This document shows, piece after piece, positions 55,195 through 64,000 of a stretch of DNA of 64,000 nucleotides. Source of the stretch: Bugula neritina (Eukaryota; Bryozoa; Gymnolaemata; Cheilostomatida; Bugulidae). Below the pieces are notes generated by a model that saw only the letters and a program-made list of their open reading frames with translations, was not told where the DNA came from and made no database searches. The stretch is taken from the NCBI GenBank assembly GCA_964035545.1, contig OZ037765.1, forward strand, positions 14,130,698 through 14,194,697, given 5' to 3'. Positions within the stretch are counted from its first letter, which is position 1. Each line of letters starts with the position of its first letter. The translations under genes were made by a program, and so were the position numbers.

Positions 55195-55980
55195 TCATAT
55201 TAGTGTAGATTGATATTGCTGTCTTGGGTTTCTCGTTGATGTATGTTCTCTGTTCTTGGTGTCCTTTCTTGTAAACTTCTTGCTTCTATAATTGGTCTTT
55301 TTATTTTCTGTTGTAGCTTTTTTAACTTCGGTTGTAGACTCAGCTTCCTCATAATTTGCTTGGTCTAACTTATTCAATGACGTATCAACAGATTTACTGT
55401 GCCTTCTCATTGGTGAACACTTGGCAGAGATTTTCAACTTCCTCACCTAAAATTATTTTGCATAATAATAGTTGTGAGATTAACATATTTAGTAATTATC
55501 TAAAATTATTTTGCACAATAATTTTAGATAATTACTAAATATGTTAATCTCATAACTATTATTATCAAGAAATTCAGCACACTTCTACAAAGCATAATAA
55601 TCAGCCTCATCAATTTTCGAGAACCTTGCATCATCGTTACGCAAGTGCGAAAGACAAGCTTTAGTCATTTTTTCTTCAATTTTGTGATTTGGGTTTGTCC
55701 ACTCTTTTCATTGCTTTTTATGTTCTTCTAATTTTACTACTTTACTACTCAATTTTTCTGATATGCCATGATCGTGGCTACAAGTTGTAGCCACGGTTGC
55801 CAATTCAGCATCACTGCTAACTTTCATTGCATGCTATTTTTAGCTGCGGCAACACACAGCTTCATATAGCTTTTATTGAGATCATTTGATGATGACCAAA
55901 TATGTTGAATTTCTTTACATAACTTATTACTTACAGTTGAGTTGGTTTTAAAACTCTTGCTTTCGCATATGCATAATCAA
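55195..55980 (-). pseudogene. Unrecognised broken ORF, probably transposon Gag-like
   Basis: Minus strand pieces: EWTNPNHKIEEKMTKACLSH, ARFSKIDEADYYAL, KCAEFLDNNSYEINIFSNYL, then after a hairpin insertion EEVENLCQVFTNEK and a Lys/Thr/Glu-rich tail (55446-55195). No known motif recognised; the fragmentation is typical of a dead element. Confidence 0.35.
55462..55565. repeat. Long near-perfect hairpin
   Basis: Arms of 49 bp (55462-55510 and 55517-55565) with one mismatch and a 6-base loop TTGCAC. It lies inside the unrecognised minus-strand ORF and breaks it. Confidence 0.9.
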
Positions 55981-56276
55981 TTTTCTACTTGAACATCTTC
56001 TTCAGGGCTACTAGATGCTCAGAATTGTTTGAGCCATGAATGATATCTTACATTCTGGTTTATTTGGTCTACATTAAAATGACTGAATGCCATAGAAAAA
56101 CATACGAGTTCCTTGATTCTAGAAGGAGTAACTTTGTGCTGCAGCTACAAATAGGGGAGGTAAAACTTTGTCATATTCATCTTTTTTTAGTGTTGTCATG
56201 AAACTGTTGTCCAAAATTTCTATATTGCTAGAATTTGTTTCTATTCATTTTTTATGTGTATAGTGTGTGTTTACAG

Positions 56277-56381
56277 ATATTAAAAGCTGACTATGGCTTG
56301 TATACGTGGCCGTGTGCTGTAGTACTTGCCCAATTTGTCATACATAGCAGAGATAAAATACTAAATAAGTTTCTAGTTGAG
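56277..56381 (+). CDS. METTL23: METTL23 exon with YGLYTWPCAVVLAQFV
   Basis: Acceptor tttacag, donor gtatgt, 35 codons in phase 0, ending FLVE just before the SAM motif. Confidence 0.85.
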
Positions 56382-59300
56382 GTATGTACCTTTTCAGCTA
56401 GCTCTGTAAATATGTGCTGTTTTGCTTGATAGGGAACATTTTTAGTTAATTTAAGCGTTTTACTTATGTAAACTTAATCAACAAAAACCATGATAAGTTT
56501 CAATGGCAAGTTATGGTTATTGTGGTATTAACAGCTTATTTTTCAAATAATTTGCCAAATGAAAACAAATAATTTGCTGAATAAATATGACAAAGCATTA
56601 CAGCATTTTAGAGCGTATCTGAAACCACCCATCAATCATTTCTCGAGTCAAGCCCTAGTTAGGTGGAATTACTAAATATAAGATCAACAAAAACATGGAT
56701 ATAAATAAGCCTCCCCTCCTTCCTGCATACTCAATAATCATTTACTGTTGGTTTTGTTTTTGTGGGTAACTAATAATTTAGTGAAAAATCTTAATTAATA
56801 TTTAAATTTCTTTCAAACAATTATATGCTTGTTGAGCAATTACTAAAAGTTGAATTGAAATAGTCAATACAATTTTGATTTTTTTTTCACGAAGTTTTTA
56901 TAAATGTCTAATTTTGGAGAAAACAGATAGCGGAGGGTAGGAATAGTTGAACCGAAGTTTGCATTTTTTACCATAACTTTTTAAGAAATTAATTGATAAT
57001 CTGATAATGAAAACTCTTCAAATCAGTCATATGTTACCTTTGTTGTACAATAAAACGAAATACATTTATAAACATTTTGCTGACTGAGATATGGCCAATT
57101 TTTCACATATAAAATTTTTGGCGCAACATGCCCGAGGCTGCTAGGGGGTGAATTGAGCTAACTTGTGAGACAGATTGAACCAATGCCAGTTTCAATAATA
57201 AATCAACTGTTTCAACTATCAAGTAAATTGAAAATGGTTTAGTAGAGATCAACAATAGCAAAAATAGAAAAAGCTTGAAAATAACTGGGTATTAACGCAA
57301 AACAACATAAGCTGAAACCATTCAACCGTATGCTACCATCTTACAACCTTGTCCAGGTTGATTTGAAGCCTCAATTAAGCTTGACTGGTGATGTTCCGCC
57401 ACTTGTTTGAGGCTGAGGTAAGACTGCGTTAATGTCTGTCACTTTCAATTTCGCCATTTTCTGGAAGAACAACCCATTACCGGGTCTGTTGTTGATAGCT
57501 TCACGTGTTTAATAAATTGATTGATTCACTTGGCAAAAAAATTTTTCAGCTATCCTAGCACTGTAGTGGTGCAAACCCAGCGATCCAGCAGGGGTACTTC
57601 TTATATAAGCGGTTTTATTTTTATCGGTTTTCTTTGGCCATTAATTTGTAAGCAGGGGGAAAGCTGTTTCCAGATATATCATATTGCTGTTATCAAAATT
57701 CCTTGTTCTGCTGATATTGCTTGCGAAACTTGTTTTGCATTCTTTTCTGCAATAATCCTTGGTGGCACATGGACTGTAATTGTGGATTCGTTTATATTGT
57801 GAATCCTAACAGCTGAAAATTTGTGTTAAGTACTTTTTGAAGGTTGGTGAAAAACTGCGAAATTGTGTGCCTGTTAAAGCTAGTTAACCTCCCAAGGCTG
57901 GTAGCTTCTGGTTTTCTAATAGAGAGGCTTTAGTAACGCTTTAAAAACCCAAATATTCAGTCTTTTCCTGCCTTAACTCTTTCAGCCTATGAGGGTAGTG
58001 TTTGAAATTTTTTAGCAGTAGCCGATTGGTAAGCAAGCTTTTTCAACTCGTAAGTTGTCAATCCATAGTTCATTCTTGGACATGTTGACAAATATGAAGT
58101 GAGGTCCTCCTCCATGGGATCGGAAACTACCAAGCTTGGTTGGGCATAGTCAATTTTCTTGAACGGCTGCTTGAAAGCTTATGACAGTGTGATAAGATTT
58201 ACACCTGCTGCAGTAGCAGCGTGTCTTATGCTACTGCCTTGTTTTACCAAATCTATTGCTGTAAGTGAACTGTCCGTGTCTGCTCCCCGGTTTGTTTTCC
58301 GTTTGTAACTTCGAACCATTCTAGAAACAGCAGCAAAATATTTTAATCGCACTGTTAACATAAATTTTCATATATCCTAAGACTAAATGTGTTTTGTATT
58401 CATATTTTGTTGGTAAAAAAAGTTTAAATTGAGAAAAAATAGTTCAACTAAAATTTAAGAACTGGTCAACACAATTGTGATTAAATAGTTAGTGGGACAA
58501 GTTGAACCAGGTTCAACTAGCCTCACCACTGTTCTTGTTCAACTAGCCCCACACTGTTGTGTTACAAGGAATCACCAATATCTGCTAAGAATTGGATTTC
58601 TCTGTAACTTTAAGCTGTTGCCCAGCTTTAAAATCGTGTTTAAAACATATGCCTGGGTTAATCTGACATGGCTATTAAAACTCAAAAAGTTTTGTAATTT
58701 TTTAAGCAAAATTGAACTTTTAGTTTCCTCAGTTTTTAAGAGAAAAAATGTGAAAAATTTCAGCTCACCTGAAAACTTCTGCTTTGCTTTCAATTATTTC
58801 AAGATGTTAGCCAGTTGACGTAGAAAGCTTCTAAGCAAAAGAGGTAAGAAAGTGTAGTGATATAAACTAAAGAAAATAAAACATGTGGTTCATTTATCCC
58901 TATGGTTCAACTATCCCCCACCCTCCTCTATAATTAAAACCAAATAAATTTTTTAAGTGCTATTTTATTCTGGTGCAGCGAAGCCTTTTCAACGAACCCT
59001 TAAATTTAAGTAGTTGCAGTATTTCTATCAATATATATTGCTAGCATCGTTGTTTTCACCCTGCTGTTCTGATAGAGTTGCCATATATTTTATTAGTTGC
59101 ATAATAAATAGGACAAAAGATATATTTATATTTCCATTGCAAGTCATTGTCATTTCGCAACGTTTCACCTAGAAAATAATTATGCCACTGTGTCTCTTTT
59201 TAGCTTGGAGCTGGGACTGGATTGGCTGGACTTGTGGCTGCAAAATGTGGCGCTGCTCTTGTAACCCTCACAGATCACATGGATTGCCAAGATGGTTTGC

Positions 59301-62039
59301 TTAATTTACAAAACATGATCGTCCACCAGGGTGTATCTAATGCTAATGTATGTGGGTTGACCTGGGGTCACTTCACTTCTGAATTGCTGAATATTCGAGG
59401 AGCAGATATCATTCTTGCTGCTGATTGTTTTTACAGTTCAAAGGGTAAATATTTATCAAAAGTGTCAAATACTTGGTAATTAACCAATCATTGTGGCTGT
59501 TACAGTCTGCTGTTCCAGGCTTAGTTTGTATAGTTGTTGTTTTGAAACGTAGTGGAAATTGAATTGAAACTTTATACCAAATTTACTCAATATTAACAAC
59601 CAATTGTATAAATTCAGAGAAAATCATGACAATATATGAAGTTTTAAAATAACGACATCTAGCATAATTAAATTTGGAGTGTAATGGATACAACTAGCAT
59701 AATTCTAGGTTTTGTATGCAGGAAAGTCTATAGGATGCAGAGTGGTTGGCATTCTATGGACTTTACTCAAAATTAGTCTGCGTCATTTGCTCTAAGAAAT
59801 GGAATGTAATGTAGTTGTCAATTATCTACTTCATTTTAGATTTTGAGCCGGTGTTGGTTACTGTGGCTTATCTTATTGACGCAAACAAGTCTGCAGAGTT
59901 CTGGTGTACTTATCAAATACGCAGGTAAATGTTTACGAAATTAGTATTACCATAAATGTTATTTTTAATTAATTAGCAATGTAAAACTGTAAAACTCATC
60001 AACACAAAGATTTTTATTTGAGTAGTGTACAGTTTCAATGTGTGCTAAGCTGCTAGAACATGCAGTGGGTAAAGTTAAATTCTATCTTAATTAGGTCAGT
60101 AATTCTCACTCATATAACTTATTCTAACTATGCTACACTGTGCTGAATTATTAACAACACTTATCATATATTTACTGGCAGTACCAAATATATTAACAAT
60201 GCAAAGCATAAAACTGTTGCACATAGTATGTTGTATAAGACAAGTAGCACATAGGTTATTACGTAGTATAAGACAAGTAGCACATAGGTTATTACGTAGT
60301 ATAAGACACAATAGCACATAGGTTATTACGTAGTATAAGACACAGTAGCACATAGGTTATTACGTAGTATAAGACACAGTAAACACATAGGTTATTACGT
60401 AGTATAAGACACAGTAAACACATAGGTTATTACGTAGTATAAGACACAATAGCACATAGGTTATTATGTAGTATAAGACACAGATGAGTGTGAAAATATG
60501 CCTCAGCTAATCTATGCTGAAAATAAAGTGGTTTTTTTAGAGCTACAGCTTTTTAGCACTTTTTTACCTCCTCTAATATGTATGTTATGTAGCCAAGGCA
60601 AAAATAAATAATAAGTAGTAGCTCCAAACATAATGGCCTGATTTTATATTTCTGGTAGAAAGTGTGTGCGGTAGGTTTCAAAAATTGAACACAAGTTATC
60701 TGAGTGAAAGTTTTCATTACCTACCTTATTTAAAGGTTGCCATAACTGTAAATTAAATATTTTATCTAGAACAAGATGTCAACTAAAGGAAATTTTAGCA
60801 CCCACTTCAAACATGTAGAGTGTAGACTGTGGTTATGTCATTAGTGTCTTGAAGCAAATAAATGAATTTAGTGTTTAACAAAGCCATGTGGAAGTCCCAT
60901 CAAATCAAGCCACTGACTAGTTGTGACTCAACATAAAGTTGAGGTTGAGAAATGATCTAAAATGAGTCACATATCTGCTCTATCTATGTCAAGACATGCA
61001 ACGCTCATCTACTTCAGTAGTTTTATGGATTTATAGAAAATATGCAAGTGTATATTTACAGCAAAATTAATATTTATAGTATCTGTAAACTGAGCCTTTA
61101 TAATGGTGAAAATGGCCACATTTATCACAACATAAAACAATATAGTTATATATGCATTTTTCATCTAAGTAGTTTTTTTTCATATTTTATTTAACAGTAT
61201 GACTTTTTACAAAACTTTCCCCATTAAGTGTATTTTGTGATTTCTTATGTAAAAGTTTTCAGTCTATACTCATTTTTGTGGCCATTGTTGAAAATAGATC
61301 CGTTTGTAATTGCTAGTGTTGTCCTTAAAAAGGGGAGACAACTTCGGTTATTTTTTTGAAAATTAAAGTTACTTAAAGTTGTCTGTTGAAAAATTAAAGT
61401 TAGATCTAAATTTACGATTCTCAGCTTTTTTGCAGTAATTCAATCACCATTTTTGGTGCCGAACATAAGTAAGGTTGGTCATGTGTTGAATTGAGCAAAA
61501 TAATTACCTACTAAAAATAACTGAAGACAAACTGTTTCAAATTTGGAGGGAGTGGGGTGTTTTTCACTTCAAATTATGTGCTTGCTGTTTAAACCACATC
61601 ATATGTAGCTAACTACATTTGAGTATTACTGGCAATTATCTATTAATAAATCTATCATGCAGCAGATGTATAGTATGTTGGTATTATTGTTGTCTAGGTA
61701 TGTAAGTAAGGTTCTGTAATGGGTTGTATTTTATACCAAACTAGGCTGTATTGCATTATAGTCTATACAGCACAGTATGCTATAATATATTACACTATAT
61801 GCTACACAATACTATAATATATTCTATACTATAATATACTATACAATACTATACTACACTATATACTATTTCATTTTAGTGCAGAGAGATCTTTAGATTA
61901 TCTTCTAGAGAAGTGGAATTTGCAGTGTCGACTAGTCAACACTGATGAGTTTACTAGTGATGTATCAGTTGTGTGTAAACAATGTTCACTAGATGTACCT
62001 TCTCATGAGATTCAGCTGCTTATTATAACTGCAAAATGA
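56277..62039 (+). CDS. METTL23: Methyltransferase-like protein 23, 5' end missing (4 exons seen)
   Basis: Seven-beta-strand SAM-dependent methyltransferase of the METTL21/23 family, known in mammals as a protein (histone arginine) methyltransferase. Visible coding length is 591 nt (196 residues plus stop), close to the 190-residue human isoform. Seen: DYGLYTWPCAVVLAQFV at the N-terminus, SAM motif I VELGAGTGLAGLVAAKCGA, GLTWGHFTSELL, post-motif DIILAADCFY (position of the family D/E-x-x-Y/F motif) and the C-terminal WCTYQIR. All four exons are in phase. The exon before 56277, which should carry the ATG, was not found; transposon debris fills the upstream 15 kb. Intron 56382-59203 is occupied largely by a pogo/Tigger element. 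Confidence 0.88.
56930..58928 (-). mobile_element. 2.0-kb degenerate pogo/Tigger transposon
   Basis: Flanked by TA (56928-56929 and 58929-58930). Terminal inverted repeats: GCGGAGGGTAGGAATAGTTG at the left and, inverted from the right, GAGGAGGGTGGGGGATAGTT; both continue GAACC. Minus-strand transposase remnant: psq-type helix-turn-helix start MVRSYKRKTNRG...DLVKQGSSIRHAATAAGVNL (58320-58180), then SLGRLTSFNRH-like and QVSQAISAEQG-like segments, and FIKHVKLSTTDPV. Many stops, so not autonomous now. Confidence 0.85.
59204..59444 (+). CDS. METTL23: METTL23 exon with SAM-binding motif I
   Basis: Begins LGAGTGLAGLVAAKCGA after acceptor ctttttag; ends ADCFYSSK plus one base at donor gtaaat. Confidence 0.92.
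59840..59924 (+). CDS. METTL23: METTL23 exon DFEPVLVTVAYLID to WCTYQIR
   Basis: Acceptor tcattttag, donor gtaaat; encodes FEPVLVTVAYLIDANKSAEF and WCTYQIR. Confidence 0.9.
60226..60482. repeat. 33-35-bp minisatellite in METTL23 last intron
   Basis: Seven to eight units of GTAGTATAAGACACAGTAGC followed by ACATAGGTTATTAC, with small length variants. Confidence 0.92.
61755..61872. repeat. ACTATA-type tandem repeat before METTL23 terminal exon
   Basis: Repeats of CTATAATATA/CTATACAATA reaching to eight bases before the acceptor AG at 61878-61879, replacing a normal polypyrimidine tract except for TTTCATTTT. Confidence 0.75.
61880..62039 (+). CDS. METTL23: METTL23 terminal exon
   Basis: Acceptor tcattttag; encodes AERSLDYLLEKWNLQCRLV to LLIITAK, stop TGA at 62037-62039. 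A tandem AT-rich repeat lies directly upstream. Confidence 0.9.
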
Positions 62040-62114
62040 AGGCAGTCATTGGAATCCCAAATCTCAGAATGCTGGAAAGTCATAATTTGGAGTTATTTCC
62101 TTTGCAATCATTAT

Positions 62115-62141
62115 AAACTAACTAACTAACTAACTAACTAA
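62115..62141. repeat. (ACTA)n tetranucleotide repeat
   Basis: About six copies of AACT in the METTL23 3' region. Confidence 0.85.
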
Positions 62142-62312
62142 CTTTGATGTGGTGAAAATCTACCCGTTTATAGAATATAGGTTGCATTTTGTAAACATTG
62201 TAACAGAGTTGAATATTTTGACTGCTGTTAGGTTTCCTCATTAACTTTATGTTTCAACAAGCTACAAAATTGATCTTTTGTCAGGAATACATATTATACA
62301 TCAGAGCAGATC

Positions 62313-62318
62313 AATAAA
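62313..62318 (+). other. Polyadenylation signal candidate for METTL23
   Basis: AATAAA 274 bases after the stop codon. Confidence 0.45.
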
Positions 62319-64000
62319 CTTAAACATTAAAAGGAAGTTGTTTTGCCTTGTAATTTTTCCTTATCAACTATCAGCTTTTGGTAAGTGGGTGGTGCTCCTT
62401 GACAGATTATAAGGTACTAAAATTGACTCTGTTCTCAGTTCACATACTGCAAGAGCTGTTTTGGTAATTACTAAACTTAATAATATTTCACACTCTTACA
62501 CTAAGAAGTTAATGGTATTGGAAGTAGAAATACCACTATACCTTCAGTAAGAATCATTAAAGTTTGAAGGACTTTTAAGCCTACTTATATTGAATGTCAA
62601 GAATTTCTTTATTTTCTTCTATTTGCAAAGAATAAAAGATAAAATTAATATTATAAAATCTGCTTGATCATAAATTTACCCAGAACACTTGAATATGATT
62701 TTGTAAACTCAAGTAAATCAAATTAAGGACCATGAGAGAAGTGAAATGCAGAAGCTGGTTTCATGTAAAGGTAAAGTGATTTTGTGCTTGCACGTGCATG
62801 CACTTCAACTCTGCTCTCCCATTAAGTATCTTAGTCAAGTGTTTTCATTTTTAATGATATCAAAATCTGAAATATGGTAAACTCAAATCATAGCCAGGTG
62901 CAAAAGTAAAATCATTCAATATGTGTCTGCTCATTTCAGTGCAAAAGCTCCCAACTTAGATAGAAATTGTAAAAGGGTTGCAACAGCATGCATTAGCAAC
63001 CTTATTGTTGTTTATGTAACTAATGCATAGTAGCAAATTTTGAAAGGTATAATTTATAAATAATAATACAAACCATTAATGCATTTCTCTAAGGTATACT
63101 AGTTTATAATCTCTCATGAGATTAATCTATTTACAACACCTCTTTTTGAAATAGCTATGGAATATTGCTTCAGGGAAGCTCATTCTTCTATACTACCGAT
63201 GGCACTTCGAGAAGACAGTGTCTAAGGAAATAATAAGCAAATAACCTCAGCATTTAGCTTCGGTTTTCATTGTATTGCTCAAACTTAAGAAATAAAATAA
63301 CTTTTAGCTGTCATTCTTGGGCACAATGAATATATAAATGCTAAATTCCATGTTGTTTACCAAGTGCTTAGTGACCAAATAGTAATACAAACAAGTATTA
63401 TATTAACCAGATGTGTCTAAGTAATTTCTTACTAAGTTGTAATATACAATTATATTTACATCTAGAAAGGTTTGTTACTAATGGACAGCATGTATGGAGC
63501 AGGCATTGCTGACAACTAGTAGTTTAGTCTTGTTAAGCTATTAGACAGTAGATGTTCATTCAAAAAATCTGCGCTAAATCGTTGCTCATGTTCTATATAT
63601 TCTACTTATATAAAGAATGACTGAAGTTGTCTTTTAGGTTTTTGTACCTCTCAAGATTTTCTTTTTTTCAATCTGCAGAGTTGGCAATTTTTTATTATTT
63701 GGAAATTTTAAAATAGAATTTATTTCTGTCAAAGTGGGCATAGTCTATGCATTAGCATTTCAAGCCAAGAGACATAAATCTTGAAAAAAAAATAAAACAA
63801 TGCCTTAAAGTTATATATAATCGTAAAATTTTCTAATATGTTTCATTTTATGGTATCATGAAATCCGTTATTTGCAACAGTAGCATATGTTATGAAACTA
63901 ATATTCAATACTCAAGTACACTGTACAACATGCGCATACTTTCTTATAATCTAAAATGATCTCATCTTTTTAATGCATGTAAAATATCTGTTATCTGATA

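Larger units (their letters stand above)
62040..64000. other. Region downstream of METTL23
   Basis: 3' UTR, ACTA repeat and AT-rich DNA; no further gene or element recognised. Confidence 0.5.

Noticed and set aside
60096-60353. Open frames with ILRNNLCATC / SIRQVAHRLLR repeats
   Set aside because: They read the 33-bp minisatellite.
1-64000. CRISPR array, operons, bacterial promoters
   Set aside because: The spliced genes show this is animal nuclear DNA; tandem repeats lack unique spacers.

Overview
The window is AT-rich, intron-rich DNA from an invertebrate animal. It holds three recognisable host genes and a dense layer of transposable elements. The main gene (plus strand, 5632-28459, 27 coding exons, 2262 residues as assembled here) is a four-domain voltage-gated cation channel of the invertebrate Nav2 (DSC1/BSC1-like) class, a class not found in vertebrates. 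With METTL23, PRPF31, tRNA-derived SINEs and Gypsy/Copia/LINE/pogo/hAT elements, this points to a metazoan outside the vertebrates. A lophotrochozoan is my guess, but the sequence alone does not prove the phylum.

Layout. 1-5600: upstream DNA with a CA-rich repeat and a SINE flanked by a perfect 19-bp target duplication. 5632-28459: the Nav2-type channel. Its introns carry a 709-bp pogo-like MITE, a 1.3-kb TA-flanked element and several tandem repeats. 28831-35284: PRPF31 (U4/U6 snRNP protein) on the minus strand, 9 exons and 495 residues, convergent with the channel and only about 370 bp from it stop to stop. 35285-37480: no gene seen. 37500-39180: a decayed LINE. 39180-40500: ordered AT-rich low-complexity DNA. 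40701-43322: a young Gypsy-type LTR element with nearly identical LTRs, a 5-bp target duplication and an open reading frame from which reverse transcriptase/RNase H and the integrase core appear to have been removed in frame. 43800-55200: nested and broken Gypsy, Copia, pogo/Tigger, LINE and hAT remnants on both strands. 56277-62039: METTL23 (plus strand, four exons seen, first exon not found), with a 2.0-kb degenerate pogo/Tigger transposon inside its first visible intron. 62040-64000: no gene seen.

The channel model is supported by exon phase: all 27 exons join in frame with GT/AG boundaries and sum to 6789 nt, exactly 2263 codons including the stop. PRPF31 (1488 nt) and the visible part of METTL23 (591 nt) are also in phase. 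The three host genes are functionally unrelated (membrane excitability, pre-mRNA splicing, protein methylation) and simply lie side by side.

The main biological points are: (1) the channel's predicted selectivity-filter ring reads D-E-E-G rather than the D-E-E-A usual in Nav2 or D-E-K-A in Nav1; (2) a six-cysteine insert in the extracellular S1-S2 loop of domain II; (3) a LFL triplet in place of the IFM inactivation motif; (4) microexons and a minisatellite that starts exactly on a 5' splice site; (5) the in-frame-deleted Gypsy element.
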